Part shown: positions 35,015-44,497 of the stretch, piece by piece | How the letters are laid out: each line of letters begins with the position of its first letter | Numbering within the stretch: position 1 is the first letter of the stretch | NCBI GenBank assembly: GCA_014804485.1 | Contig: JAAUZT010000011.1 | Location: 71,745 to 135,744 of the forward strand | DNA length: 64,000 bases | Reading direction: 5' to 3' | Origin: Lachnospiraceae bacterium | GTDB lineage: Bacteria; Bacillota; Clostridia; Lachnospirales; Lachnospiraceae | Made by a program: the position numbers and the translations under genes | The notes under the pieces: model-generated | What the model saw: the letters and a program-made list of their open reading frames with translations, nothing else | Databases searched by the model: none | Told to the model about the DNA's origin: nothing

Positions 35015-35563
35015 TTACGCCTTCCGGCAGAAAATATGTTTGTTAGTCTTATAGCATTTTTCCTTCGTAATGCCAAGTCCCAATTGTTCAAGATAGGTAA
35101 AATCCGTTTCAAGTGATGCCTCTGTGACAATCAGTGTATTCTCCGTCACATAAGGAGCGCCTGCCAAAACTTGAAGTACCTGTTTTTCATGTCCGCAGTT
35201 ATAAGGCGGGTCCATGAAAATCACATCCGCCTCCTTCTCGTGAATTCCCGACAATGCGCTTAGGACATCCTGTTTTAAGATAGTTGCCCGATCCATGAGT
35301 CTTGTAAACTGCAGATTCTCCGTAATACAGGCAATTGCGTTTCTGTTATTCTCCACAAAATAGGCATGTCTTGCGCCTCTGCTGAGCGCCTCAATCCCAA
35401 TCCCGCCGCTGCCGCTGTACAGATCGATAAAGACAGCGTCCGCAAGATACGGCTGCAGCATATTAAAAAGCGTTTCTTTGATCCGATCCGTGGTAGGTCT
35501 GGTGCCCATATCCTCCGGCGTTTTCAGCCGTAAGCTTCTTGCTGTTCCCGCTATCACTCTCAT
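35015..35563 (-). CDS. rsmD: 16S rRNA (guanine-N2)-methyltransferase RsmD
   Basis: RsmD methylates G966 (E. coli numbering) of 16S rRNA. The 182-aa protein starts MRVIAGTARSLRLKTPEDMG with TRPTTDRIKETLFNMLQ, has the SAM motif FIDLYSGSGGIGIEALSRG and the catalytic MDPPYN. Length and layout are typical. It follows the topoisomerase gene by 18 nt and precedes coaD, as in most Firmicutes. Confidence 0.95.
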   Translation of the reverse strand: MRVIAGTARSLRLKTPEDMGTRPTTDRIKETLFNMLQPYLADAVFIDLYSGSGGIGIEALSRGARHAYFVENNRNAIACITENLQFTRLMDRATILKQDVLSALSGIHEKEADVIFMDPPYNCGHEKQVLQVLAGAPYVTENTLIVTEASLETDFTYLEQLGLGITKEKCYKTNKHIFCRKA

Positions 35564-35581
35564 ATTGCAGATATTCCCTTT

Positions 35582-37825
35582 CTAAACTCTTACCTTTACG
35601 CCTTTGCTGTCGCGCTTGCCCAATTTCAATTTGTTCAGCTCCAGCTCCTTGCCGCCGTATTCTATGCTCTGTTCCACTGCATTACGCGTATAGTACACGG
35701 CTTCCAGACTGTCCTTTGCTCCCAGCTTCATGCCCCGCACACCGATGGCTCCCTTCTTCTTCTCCGGAATCTCTTCCACCGGGAAACGTAGAAAATATCC
35801 TTCCGTGGACTGTAGCACAATATTGCGCTGCTCTGTAAACGTCACAACGCTTATTACCTCATCGCCCTCCGTCAACTTCGTAGCCGCCACTGTTCGCTTC
35901 GCTACGTCAAACTCTCCGCCATCCACTATTTTAAGCATTGCCTGCTTCGTTGCGAAGATCACACGATAAAGATTTAAATCACTCTGACTCGCAGCATATA
36001 CGATATTCTCCTTGGAGGAATCATAGTTGCTGACATTGTCGACCGGCACTCCCTTGTCCCTGAATTTCCCCATGGGCAGGTCCATCATTTTCAGCGTGTG
36101 AAGCTGTCCGGTGTTCGTAAACAGACATACCTTGCCCGTATTTTTACATACAAAAGCATATTTGTTCTCACTGTCTGCCGCTTCCTTATTCCGCTCATAA
36201 GTGGCGACATCTATTGTTCTGGCATAACCGAAACGGTCCATAAGGAAGACAATATCCATCTCTTCGACCTTCTTCTCCACATAGACGGCCTCACTCTCCG
36301 TGGTAATCTGAGTTTTTCTGGGAGACTTATACTGTTCCTTGATCTCATCCAGCTCATTGATGATAACCTGCGCCATGGAATCTCTTCTGGCTAATATATC
36401 CTCATAACGATAGATGTTCGCCATCGTCTCCTCGTGTTCGTTGATAAGCGCCTCGATCTCTAAGCCGATCAGTTTATAGAGTCTCATATCCAGGATCGCG
36501 TTCGCCTGCTTCTCCGAAAACATCAACTGTGTTGCCATAATCTTTGATTCCTTGGATTTAAACTTGATCCCGTCGATTTTACCCTCGATCAGACAGGCCT
36601 TGGCCATCGCCCTGTCTTTAGAGCCGCGCAGAATCTCGATGATCAGATCGATCACGTTGCAGGCCTTGATCAGCCCTTCCTGAATCTCTTTGCGCTCCAA
36701 TTCCTTCTGCAGCAGATTGGTATATTTTCTGGTGGCCACCTCATACTGGAATTTCACACTCTCCTGTATGATCTGCTTTAAACCCATCGTCTCCGGTCTG
36801 CCGTCAACGATCGCAAGCATATTGACACCGAAAGTATCCTCAAGACGGGTTTTCTTATAGAGCATATTTTTGAAATTCTCGACGTCCGCGTCTTTACGCA
36901 GTTCGATAACGATTCTGATACCTTCTTTGGAAGACTGGTTCGTGATATCTACGATATCCTGCGTCTTCTTCGTCTCCGCCAGCGCCGCGACATCCATCAG
37001 GAATTTGCCGATATTGGCGCCGATCATCGTATAGGGGATCTCCGTAATCACCAGATTCGTCTTGCCGCCCTTGGCCTTCTCGATCTCCACCTTGCCACGA
37101 ATCTTGATCTTACCGGTTCCTGTCTCATAGATATCTAATAATTCATTTTCATTAATCACAATACCGCCCGTGGGGAAGTCGGGTCCCTTTACATAGCGCA
37201 TCAGCTCTCTTGTAGTAATGTTCTCATCCAGCATATATGCTTTGGTCGCATTAATCACCTCCGCCAGATTATGCGGCGGCGTGCTGGTCGCCATACCGAC
37301 TGCAATACCCTCCGATCCGTTGACCAATAGATTTGGGATCTTGACGGGCAGAACGCTTGGCTCTTTCTCCGTCTCGTCAAAATTGGGCAGAAAGTCAACT
37401 ACATCTTTATCCAGATCTGCAAGAAATGCTTCCTGTGTGACCTTTTCCAGACGCGCTTCCGTATAACGCATGGCAGCGGCACCGTCACCCTCAATATTGC
37501 CGAAGTTACCATGTCCGTCAATGAGCGGAAGCCCTTTCTTGAAATCCTGCGCCATAACCACCAGTGCCTCATAGATGGAACTGTCGCCGTGGGGATGGTA
37601 TTTACCCATAGTATCGCCGACGATACGCGCTGATTTACGATACGGTCTGTCAAAGCGTATCCCCAGCTCATACATATCGTACAGTGTCCGCCGCTGCACC
37701 GGTTTAAGTCCGTCCCTTACATCCGGAAGCGCTCTGGCGATGATTACGCTCATGGCATAGTCTATATAAGATTTCTGCATTACTTCGGAATATTCCGTTT
37801 TAATAATTCTGTCATTCATACTCAT
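35582..37825 (-). CDS. parC: Type IIA DNA topoisomerase subunit A (ParC/GyrA family)
   Basis: The 747-aa protein has the breakage-reunion domain with the catalytic Tyr in [11 protein letters not shown] (near residue 122), [18 protein letters not shown] and the quinolone-determining region [19 protein letters not shown], and a beta-pinwheel C-terminal domain from about residue 500. Its GyrA box is degenerate ([11 protein letters not shown] instead of QRRGGKG), which points to ParC rather than a full gyrase. It follows parE by 20 nt. Since lachnospirae carry a separate gyrAB, assignment as topoisomerase IV is likely but not proven here. Confidence 0.88.
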   Translation of the reverse strand: MSMNDRIIKTEYSEVMQKSYIDYAMSVIIARALPDVRDGLKPVQRRTLYDMYELGIRFDRPYRKSARIVGDTMGKYHPHGDSSIYEALVVMAQDFKKGLPLIDGHGNFGNIEGDGAAAMRYTEARLEKVTQEAFLADLDKDVVDFLPNFDETEKEPSVLPVKIPNLLVNGSEGIAVGMATSTPPHNLAEVINATKAYMLDENITTRELMRYVKGPDFPTGGIVINENELLDIYETGTGKIKIRGKVEIEKAKGGKTNLVITEIPYTMIGANIGKFLMDVAALAETKKTQDIVDITNQSSKEGIRIVIELRKDADVENFKNMLYKKTRLEDTFGVNMLAIVDGRPETMGLKQIIQESVKFQYEVATRKYTNLLQKELERKEIQEGLIKACNVIDLIIEILRGSKDRAMAKACLIEGKIDGIKFKSKESKIMATQLMFSEKQANAILDMRLYKLIGLEIEALINEHEETMANIYRYEDILARRDSMAQVIINELDEIKEQYKSPRKTQITTESEAVYVEKKVEEMDIVFLMDRFGYARTIDVATYERNKEAADSENKYAFVCKNTGKVCLFTNTGQLHTLKMMDLPMGKFRDKGVPVDNVSNYDSSKENIVYAASQSDLNLYRVIFATKQAMLKIVDGGEFDVAKRTVAATKLTEGDEVISVVTFTEQRNIVLQSTEGYFLRFPVEEIPEKKKGAIGVRGMKLGAKDSLEAVYYTRNAVEQSIEYGGKELELNKLKLGKRDSKGVKVRV

Positions 37826-37845
37826 ACCGATTGACCGCTCCCTTT

Positions 37846-39777
37846 TTAGATATCCAATTCCGCATCCTGTGCATGCCGGTATATAAATTCTTTACGGGGC
37901 GGTACTTCAGTCCCCATTAAAAGTTCCGTTACCTCCGAAGCCATGCGGGCATCCTCGATCTCCACCAGCTTAAGCAGTCTTGTGTCAGGGTCGAGCGTCG
38001 TCTCCCAAAGCTGTTGCGCATCCATCTCTCCCAGACCTTTATATCTCTGTAAAGTAAACGGACCCTTGTGCTTCTTGCGGTATCGCTCCAATGCCTTATC
38101 GTCATAGAGGTATTCCTCTTCTCCTTTAGACGGCATTGCCTTATACAGCGGCGGCATGGCAATATAAACATGTCCCTCATAGATCAACTCAGGCATAAAC
38201 CGATAAAACAATGTCAGAAGAAGCGTGGAAATATGGGCGCCGTCTACATCCGCATCCGCCATAATAATAATCTTATCGTAGCGCAGCTTGCTGATATCAA
38301 AATCATTGCCGTATCCTTCAGAGAATCCACATCCAAACGCATTGATCATCGTCTTGATCTCGGCATTTGCCAAAATCTTGTCAATACTTGCTTTCTCCAC
38401 ATTTAAAATCTTACCGCGGATCGGCAGAATTGCCTGAAACATACGATTTCTCGCCATCTTGGCACTGCCTCCGGCGGAATCACCCTCTACGATAAAAATC
38501 TCACACTTGGCGGCCTCCTTTGATTCACAGTTCGCCAGCTTGCCGTTGGAATCGAAGGAAAACTTTTGCTTGCTGAGCAGATTAGTCTTTGCCTTTTCTT
38601 CCGTCTTACGAATCTTCGCTGCCTTCTCCGCACAGCCGATAATACTCTTTAATGTTTCCAGATTACGGTCGAAGAAACGGACGATCTCATCTCCCGTCAC
38701 CTTGCTCACAATCTTCGCCGCATCCTGATTATCCAGCTTGGTCTTAGTCTGTCCTTCAAAACGCGGATCGGGATGTTTAATGGAAACCACCGCGGTCATG
38801 CCGTTACGCACATCGGCCCCTGTGAAGTTGACATCCTTTTCTTTTAGAATGTTCAGTCCTCTTGCATATGTATTGATCACGTTGGTAAACATGGTCTTAA
38901 AGCCGGTCAGATGAGTCCCGCCCTCGGCATTATATATGTTATTGCAAAAACCCAGAACATTTTCATGGAATTCATTTACATACTGCAGGGCTACCTCCAC
39001 CGTGATCCCCTCGGACTCTCCCTTGTAGTAAATCACATCATGTATTGATTCCTTGGATTTGTTCATATCCTTGATAAAACCTACGATTCCCTCGGGTTCA
39101 TGATACTCCAGATGCTCTACTTCCTCTTTGCGTTTATCCTCATAAATAATGGTCAATTCCGGATTGAGGTAGGCAGTCTCGTGGAGACGGCTCTTGACTT
39201 CATCTTCCTTAAATCTCGTCCGGTCAAAGATCGTGTCATCCGGCAGAAAATTGATGGTAGTGCCGGTTTCTTTTGTTTTGCCCACGGCCGGCAGAAGCCC
39301 ATTATCCAGTTCCATCGTGGGAACACCCTGCTCATAGTGGTCTTCGTAGATAAATCCGCCCGTTTTTACCGTTACATTCATATATTTGGACAGCGCATTG
39401 ACTACAGAGGAACCGACCCCGTGTAATCCGCCGCTGGTCTTGTATGCTTCATTGTCAAACTTACCGCCTGCATGAAGCGTTGTAAACACCAATCGCTCCG
39501 CGCTGATTCCTTTTTCATGCATTCCCACCGGAATACCTCGCCCGTTATCCGATACCGTTGCCGAACCGTCCGCCTCAAGCGTTACACGGATCGTCGTACA
39601 GAATCCTGCCAAATGCTCATCCACTGCATTATCCATGATCTCATAGATCAGATGATTCAGACCCTTGGTAGAAACACTGCCGATATACATCCCCGGTCTT
39701 ACGCGGACTGCCTCGAGCCCTTCCAGCACGGTAATACTGGAAGCATCATAATTATTTGCCGTATTTGTCTTCGCCAT
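37846..39777 (-). CDS. parE: Type IIA DNA topoisomerase subunit B (ParE/GyrB family)
   Basis: The 643-aa ATPase subunit has RPGMYIGSVSTKGLNHLIYE, the GHKL motif VSDNGRGIPVGMHEKG, GGLHGVGSSVVNALS, the Toprim EGDSAGGSAKMARNRMFQA, PIRGKILNVEKA and the metal-binding IMADADVDGAHIS. The C-terminus RYKGLGEMDAQQLWETT is standard. It pairs with the subunit A gene downstream. TGAGG lies 9 nt before ATG 39777, with a promoter about 75 bp upstream. Confidence 0.9.
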   Translation of the reverse strand: MAKTNTANNYDASSITVLEGLEAVRVRPGMYIGSVSTKGLNHLIYEIMDNAVDEHLAGFCTTIRVTLEADGSATVSDNGRGIPVGMHEKGISAERLVFTTLHAGGKFDNEAYKTSGGLHGVGSSVVNALSKYMNVTVKTGGFIYEDHYEQGVPTMELDNGLLPAVGKTKETGTTINFLPDDTIFDRTRFKEDEVKSRLHETAYLNPELTIIYEDKRKEEVEHLEYHEPEGIVGFIKDMNKSKESIHDVIYYKGESEGITVEVALQYVNEFHENVLGFCNNIYNAEGGTHLTGFKTMFTNVINTYARGLNILKEKDVNFTGADVRNGMTAVVSIKHPDPRFEGQTKTKLDNQDAAKIVSKVTGDEIVRFFDRNLETLKSIIGCAEKAAKIRKTEEKAKTNLLSKQKFSFDSNGKLANCESKEAAKCEIFIVEGDSAGGSAKMARNRMFQAILPIRGKILNVEKASIDKILANAEIKTMINAFGCGFSEGYGNDFDISKLRYDKIIIMADADVDGAHISTLLLTLFYRFMPELIYEGHVYIAMPPLYKAMPSKGEEEYLYDDKALERYRKKHKGPFTLQRYKGLGEMDAQQLWETTLDPDTRLLKLVEIEDARMASEVTELLMGTEVPPRKEFIYRHAQDAELDI

Positions 39778-39850
39778 AGATCAATACCTCACATTTTCGG
39801 GACTTCATACACAAAAAAAGAATATATTATCAGAATTTCTCACGAAAAAT

Positions 39851-39878
39851 ATTTTACCATATATTTAGTATTTTGCAA
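39851..39878 (-). promoter_or_regulatory. Promoter of parE-parC
   Basis: TTGCAA (39873-39878) and TAAAAT (39851-39856) are 16 bp apart on the minus strand, with TGG upstream of the -10 box. The surrounding sequence is AT-rich with the inverted repeat TTTGCAAAGCAAA at 39872-39884, which could be an operator. Confidence 0.5.
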
Positions 39879-39972
39879 AGCAAAATTACTATATATTGTA
39901 TAGCAAGCCGCAACAATTCCGTTTGCAATTTCTCAGTCCGGTTACTTTGATTGTACAGAACCGCGCATGCTG

Positions 39973-42174
39973 TTATGATACATACTCTATCATATCCTCA
40001 GGAAGATACTTTTGAATCATCGCTTCCAGCATCACGAAATCAATCGGCTTCGAAAGATAGTCATCAAATCCCTCGCTAAGGTATTCTTCTTTAGCGCCTA
40101 CGATTGCATTAGCGGTGAGTGCAATCACTACGGAGCGATTCTTTATATACTCTTCGATCTGCTGCATCGCGCGCAGCGTCTCTATACCGTCCATATCGGG
40201 CATCATGTGGTCTACCAGGATAATATCATAATGGTTCTGCCTGACTTTCGCTAAACATTCCTGACCACTCCCGGCCGAATCAAACTGCACTTTAAGCTTC
40301 TTAAGCAGTCCTTTGACTACGGTAAGATTGACCCGGTTATCATCAACTGCCAGAATTCGTGCCTTAGGAGCAATATATTCCTTTCTTTCCCTGGTTTTTA
40401 TCTCACTCATCTGTATGGCATTTGTCTTATAGTCGCCCAGCAGCTCACTACCCACAGATTTTTGCGGAATCACCAAGGAAAAACTGCTTCCCTTGCCATA
40501 GCAGCTGTCTACATTCAGTTCGCCACCCATCATTTCCACCAGACGCTTTGTAATACTTAAGCCCAGCCCTGTACCCTCGACACTCTTATTCTGCATCAGA
40601 TCAAGTCTGGTAAACGGATCAAAGAGTTTATGCAGTTCCTCTTCTTTAATTCCTATTCCGGTATCAGAAACTGTAATCCTTAGGTCGATCATATCGCCGT
40701 CATTGCTTGCAAAATCCACTTTTAAAGTGACGCTTCCTTCTTTTGTATATTTGACTGAATTGGTCAGCAGATTAGTTATGCATTGCTTAATTCGCATATC
40801 ATCTCCATGAAGTTGATTCGGCAGTTTATCGTCCGTTACTACCCTGAAATAAAGATTTTTCTCCTCAGCCCGCATGGATATCATATTTTCCACATCTATA
40901 AGCAGCCTGCCAAGATTATAGTCGTTCTCTACAATCTCCATCCTGCTTGATTCGATCTTAGACAGATCCAGAATATCATTGATAATAGACAGAAGTGTCC
41001 TGCCCGCGCTGTTGATATTCGACGCATACTCCCTGATATTGTCCGATTGCGTCTCCCGCAGGATCATTTCATTCATCCCGAGAACCGCATTGATCGGCGT
41101 TCTGATCTCATGAGACATACGTGCAAGGAAGCTGCTCTTCGCTTCGTTGGCACGCTCCGCCTCCTCTTTTAGCTCAATAAGCTGCTTCGTGTACAGATAG
41201 TTGTCTGTCATGTCGGAAATACGATACAAAATCCCCACTTTTCTCCGATTGTCATCATCAATTTCATTTCTCTGCCACTTGTAGAATCTGCTTCTCAGCA
41301 TAAATCCGTCGGTCTGCGCTTCCATAAACTGCAATACATGTTCGGAAACTTCGGACTTATCATTCCAGTTGATCTTCGGAAAAATCAATTCCGCCTCATG
41401 GTTAAAGTACACGATCTCTCCGAGATCATCAACAACAAGAATTCCTTCACGTATCTCATCAACCACCCTGTCCTTGGCACTTTGCACCGTATCAAACAGC
41501 CGATAATGATACATGACCAGCACGAGCAGTGATTCGGTAATCATCATGGAAATAGGATACGTATCATAATATCCTACCATGCCCATCAGCCGCAGTATCC
41601 AGAATCCTATCGGCAGCAAGGAGGCTCCGAAAATCAACAGCAGTTCGGGACGTTTCTCTCCCTTATGCTCCAATACAGACTGTATCATGATCAATGCGAT
41701 CACACATCCGAGCACCGCTGTAGTTGCCGCCCACCAATAATAAAATATGCCGGGCTCATAAATCCACAGATAGTGCCCGTCGTCATTCACAGAATAAGTT
41801 ATACTCTTATAGTATAACGTGTGATAGTCTATGGTAAATACAAGAGACAGCACCCAAATATGATTAACAGTGTAGAATCCTTTGATAATACGGATGCTTT
41901 TATCATTCTTATGGTTGCTGTACAGACACGCAAAATACAGGAAACTTAAAAGTCCCATGGTTGTACCGATATACTCCATTTTGACCGCAAGCCGCGTCAC
42001 CTCCAGACTCTTACTCTGAAGTTCAAAGAAATACCCCGCCACATCCATAAAGGTAAAAAGCGTCCCTGCAAACAGAATCTTCTGTTGTTCCGAAGGTTTC
42101 GCCACGTAAATTAACATGATCATGATAAAGCAGATAATAATACCTACTCCGTGCACCGTCACCATTATATTCAT
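39973..42174 (-). CDS. Hybrid histidine kinase with seven-helix sensor and receiver
   Basis: The 733-aa protein combines a seven-helix membrane sensor (residues 1-230), a PAS-like domain (about 240-330, VVDEIREGILVVDDLGEIVY), HisKA with phospho-His in ARMSHEIRTPINAVLG, HATPase_c (NLLTNSVKYT, DTGIGI, GTGLGLSI) and a C-terminal receiver with LAVDDNRVN, phospho-Asp in ILVDHMMPDMDG and SKPID. The ligand is unknown. No separate response regulator or output gene is adjacent, so it probably passes signal to a distant phosphotransfer protein. ATG 42174 has GAGG 6 nt upstream. Confidence 0.93.
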   Translation of the reverse strand: MNIMVTVHGVGIIICFIMIMLIYVAKPSEQQKILFAGTLFTFMDVAGYFFELQSKSLEVTRLAVKMEYIGTTMGLLSFLYFACLYSNHKNDKSIRIIKGFYTVNHIWVLSLVFTIDYHTLYYKSITYSVNDDGHYLWIYEPGIFYYWWAATTAVLGCVIALIMIQSVLEHKGEKRPELLLIFGASLLPIGFWILRLMGMVGYYDTYPISMMITESLLVLVMYHYRLFDTVQSAKDRVVDEIREGILVVDDLGEIVYFNHEAELIFPKINWNDKSEVSEHVLQFMEAQTDGFMLRSRFYKWQRNEIDDDNRRKVGILYRISDMTDNYLYTKQLIELKEEAERANEAKSSFLARMSHEIRTPINAVLGMNEMILRETQSDNIREYASNINSAGRTLLSIINDILDLSKIESSRMEIVENDYNLGRLLIDVENMISMRAEEKNLYFRVVTDDKLPNQLHGDDMRIKQCITNLLTNSVKYTKEGSVTLKVDFASNDGDMIDLRITVSDTGIGIKEEELHKLFDPFTRLDLMQNKSVEGTGLGLSITKRLVEMMGGELNVDSCYGKGSSFSLVIPQKSVGSELLGDYKTNAIQMSEIKTRERKEYIAPKARILAVDDNRVNLTVVKGLLKKLKVQFDSAGSGQECLAKVRQNHYDIILVDHMMPDMDGIETLRAMQQIEEYIKNRSVVIALTANAIVGAKEEYLSEGFDDYLSKPIDFVMLEAMIQKYLPEDMIEYVS

Positions 42175-42186
42175 AACAAACCTCAA

Positions 42187-42257
42187 TATGTAACATTATC
42201 TTACATAATATCATACCGCGTTTTATTTATTATATCGGACAATATCGCGTGAGACAA
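42187..42257 (-). promoter_or_regulatory. Promoter and inverted repeat upstream of the hybrid kinase
   Basis: TTGTCT (42252-42257) and TATAAT (42229-42234) are 17 bp apart on the minus strand. In the leader, TATGTAA (42187-42193) and TTACATA (42201-42207) form a perfect 7-bp inverted repeat next to the ribosome binding site, a possible regulatory site. Confidence 0.6.
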
Positions 42258-42305
42258 GTTTATTGTTGTTGCTGATAAGCCCCGCCGTGCTCATTCTACA
42301 TGATG

Positions 42306-43061
42306 TTATCTGCACTCTTTTGCCACTTCATATAAATATTCTCTGCTGCGCTTACCTGTCCTCACAAGAATCTGCATATACATCAACAGCGGCACCACCG
42401 AAGCCGCCAGATCTCTGCGTATCCCCGCCGCCTGCGCAAATTCTTTGATCGTGAAATCGTGTTCCAGTTCATATGGCACAAGTTGTATGAAATCCTCTGT
42501 CCGTTCAATCAACACCTCATCATAAAGGGTCGTCGGCATTCTGTCGTAACGGCTGGATCCTTTTTTTCTGTCCTTACTCCACCCGTTGAGCAGTCGATAC
42601 TCTTCCATATCCAATAAAGGAAACACAAAGGACAGATTAGGATGTCCCAGATATTGTTTGATCTTGTACAGTTCCGGAAAAGCATGATAAACATTCCCGG
42701 TTACCGGAGATTTATGTTTTTTCGATAATTCTCCGGACTCTTCATCCATCCAGATCAACCATTTATAATGAGGGATCGGCAATACTACCGTTACCGGATA
42801 CAGCGGCAGATATGCCGCCAGTTTGGGACGCAGTTTATTAAAATTCCCGTTTTGAATCTCTATAATCCGTTCCCCTGTGTAAATATCCGCTATATATCCT
42901 TCAATCGGCACTTCATGATAATCTTCGTTGGGTTCGTAGTACAGCTTCATGACCGCATGCACGGTCTTCTCCTGAAGAGTACCAAATCCGTGAGGATCAT
43001 TCTGTTTTAATAACACCTTTAATTTCGCCTGTTCGAAAGCCTCTCTGTCCAAAATATTCAC
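42306..43061 (-). CDS. Predicted PD-(D/E)XK-like protein with C-terminal winged helix
   Basis: The 251-aa protein has no named family that I recognise. Around the middle, HEVPIEGYIADIYTGERIIE continuing IQNGNFNKLRPKL shows the pattern hydrophobic-Asp...Glu-x-Gln followed by Lys, as in PD-(D/E)XK nuclease-like folds. The C-terminal 50 residues (FTIKEFAQAAGIRRDLAASV, ILVRTGKRSREYLYE) look like a winged helix-turn-helix. The start is GTG 43061, chosen because GGAG lies 8 nt upstream and a promoter sits between it and earlier in-frame codons. A role in DNA binding or cleavage is inference. Confidence 0.7.
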   Translation of the reverse strand: MNILDREAFEQAKLKVLLKQNDPHGFGTLQEKTVHAVMKLYYEPNEDYHEVPIEGYIADIYTGERIIEIQNGNFNKLRPKLAAYLPLYPVTVVLPIPHYKWLIWMDEESGELSKKHKSPVTGNVYHAFPELYKIKQYLGHPNLSFVFPLLDMEEYRLLNGWSKDRKKGSSRYDRMPTTLYDEVLIERTEDFIQLVPYELEHDFTIKEFAQAAGIRRDLAASVVPLLMYMQILVRTGKRSREYLYEVAKECR

Positions 43062-43092
43062 ATTCAGTTCTCCACATATGATCTTTTTTAAT

Positions 43093-43121
43093 AGTATATC
43101 AGATTTCCTCCTGTCGAACAA
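43093..43121 (-). promoter_or_regulatory. Promoter of the PD-(D/E)XK-like gene
   Basis: TTGTTC (43116-43121) and TATACT (43093-43098) are 17 bp apart on the minus strand, giving a start about 25 nt upstream of GTG 43061. This supports the shorter gene start. Confidence 0.6.
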
Positions 43122-43166
43122 GTGTTTCCATCCCTCCCGAATATCCGGGATATATTTGGAATATCT

Positions 43167-43212
43167 GGAAAAGGGAAACTTTGCGTGGAAAAGGGAAAAG
43201 TGAAAAGGGAAA
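43167..43212. repeat. Three GAAAAGGGAAA direct repeats between divergent genes
   Basis: GGAAAAGGGAAA occurs at 43167-43178 and 43187-43198, with a third copy TGAAAAGGGAAA at 43201-43212, just upstream of the GGDEF promoter. The spacing is 20 and then 14 bp. It could be a regulator-binding array or a simple-sequence expansion. Confidence 0.6.
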
Positions 43213-43225
43213 AGCTCAAAAAAGA

Positions 43226-43254
43226 TTTACATTTTTGACGATATACTCTATAAT
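43226..43254 (+). promoter_or_regulatory. Promoter of the GGDEF gene
   Basis: TTTACA (43226-43231) and TATAAT (43249-43254) are 17 bp apart on the plus strand, about 50 nt before the start region of the gene. It is close to the housekeeping consensus. Confidence 0.75.
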
Positions 43255-43311
43255 ATTGTAAGTTACATTTTTGCAGGCACCGGATTTCTGCACATACGGA
43301 TGGGAATGAAA

Positions 43312-44400
43312 ATGTTAAAGGAACACCTTACATATATCAAAAAAATACTGACCGGCAATGCACGTATCTCTGACAAGCAAAAATTCAGCGTCATTATTTA
43401 CTCTGTGGCAATGGTTCATTTTTTTCTTGCATGCGTCTTTGGTTATTACAAGGTTCTTCCGCTATTGATTTTTAACATTCTCAGTGTGCTTACCTATCTT
43501 TCCTGCACGCTGCTTGTCCGCCTTGAAAAACTTCTGCCGGTATACTGGATCACCTACCTTGAAATTATTCTGCACTCCTTTGTCGCAACGATCTGCATCG
43601 GATGGCAGTTTGGATTTGCACAATACATTATCGCGCTTATTCCCGTAGGTTTCTATATCTGCTATACAATGAATACAAAACGCAGCAAGATGCTTATCGC
43701 AACTGCATCGGCCTTTTGTGCCGCAGCGTCTTTCCTAAGCTGTAAGCTGTTATCCTTCTACATTACACCGGTATATGAACTTCACATGCTACCGCTGGAA
43801 TTAAAGTTATATATTTTTAATTCAATCTGCACTTTTATATTTCTCATCGTATTTTCTCTGATCTTTATCTCAGAAATGAAGCTGTCCGGCACGCAGCTGC
43901 GGCATCAGAATGCGATCCTCGAAAAACTGGCGAGCACTGATCCTCTGACCGGCCTGTATAACCGCAGAAGCATGGATGTGTTTCTGCATCAGGCGCTGCA
44001 GTCCGATTCAGGTTTCTCCCTCATCATGTGCGATATCGATGATTTCAAGAAAGTTAACGATACATATGGTCACGATTTTGGCGATGTCGTTCTGCGGGAG
44101 GTTGCCATGATCACGACACAGCACGTAGCTTCAAGCGGATATGTATGCCGGTGGGGTGGGGAAGAAATACTGATATTAGTCAGCAGTTCCGCCAAGGAAA
44201 ATGTGGGACGCATCGCTGAGAATATTCGCCGTAACGTCGCTAACCATGTCTTTGAACTGAACAATAAATGGATTCATTGTACGCTCACTCTCGGCATATC
44301 CACATACAATGACGGGGACACCATAGAGGAAACCATAACCAATGCGGACTATAACCTCTATAAAGGTAAGCGGAGCGGCAAAAACAGGGTTGTAGCATAA
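43312..44400 (+). CDS. Membrane-anchored diguanylate cyclase (GGDEF)
   Basis: The 362-aa protein has about six membrane helices in residues 20-200 and a GGDEF domain: DPLTGLYNRRSMDVF, CDIDDFKKVNDTYGHDFGD and the active-site RWGGEEILIL, then LTLGISTYNDGD and ADYNLYKGKRSGKN. GGEEI is an active form for making cyclic di-GMP. An RxxD inhibitory site is not present at its usual place upstream of GGEEI, so product inhibition may be absent. ATG 43312 has GGATGGGA upstream; ATGs at 43300 and 43306 are also possible. It is monocistronic, between a promoter and a strong terminator. Confidence 0.9.
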   Translation: MLKEHLTYIKKILTGNARISDKQKFSVIIYSVAMVHFFLACVFGYYKVLPLLIFNILSVLTYLSCTLLVRLEKLLPVYWITYLEIILHSFVATICIGWQFGFAQYIIALIPVGFYICYTMNTKRSKMLIATASAFCAAASFLSCKLLSFYITPVYELHMLPLELKLYIFNSICTFIFLIVFSLIFISEMKLSGTQLRHQNAILEKLASTDPLTGLYNRRSMDVFLHQALQSDSGFSLIMCDIDDFKKVNDTYGHDFGDVVLREVAMITTQHVASSGYVCRWGGEEILILVSSSAKENVGRIAENIRRNVANHVFELNNKWIHCTLTLGISTYNDGDTIEETITNADYNLYKGKRSGKNRVVA

Positions 44401-44456
44401 CTGCCTCCCATAGATCAGAATTTAAATCTGACTATGAGAGGCAGTTTATTTATCTT
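44400..44456 (+). terminator. Intrinsic terminator of the GGDEF gene
   Basis: ACTGCCTCCCATAGATCAGA pairs with TCTGACTATGAGAGGCAGT with two small irregularities, and the stem is followed by TTATTTAT. It begins at the last base of the stop codon. Confidence 0.85.
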
Positions 44457-44476
44457 ATATAAAAATTCTTGATGCA

Positions 44477-44489
44477 TTTTCGAGTTTGC
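44477..44489 (-). repeat. Second copy of the GCAAACTCGAAAA motif
   Basis: On the minus strand this 13-bp stretch is identical to 34908-34920 on the plus strand. It lies 9 nt beyond the stop codon of the 44498-45238 gene, again at the 3' border of a gene. Confidence 0.5.
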
Positions 44490-44497
44490 CCGATTTG

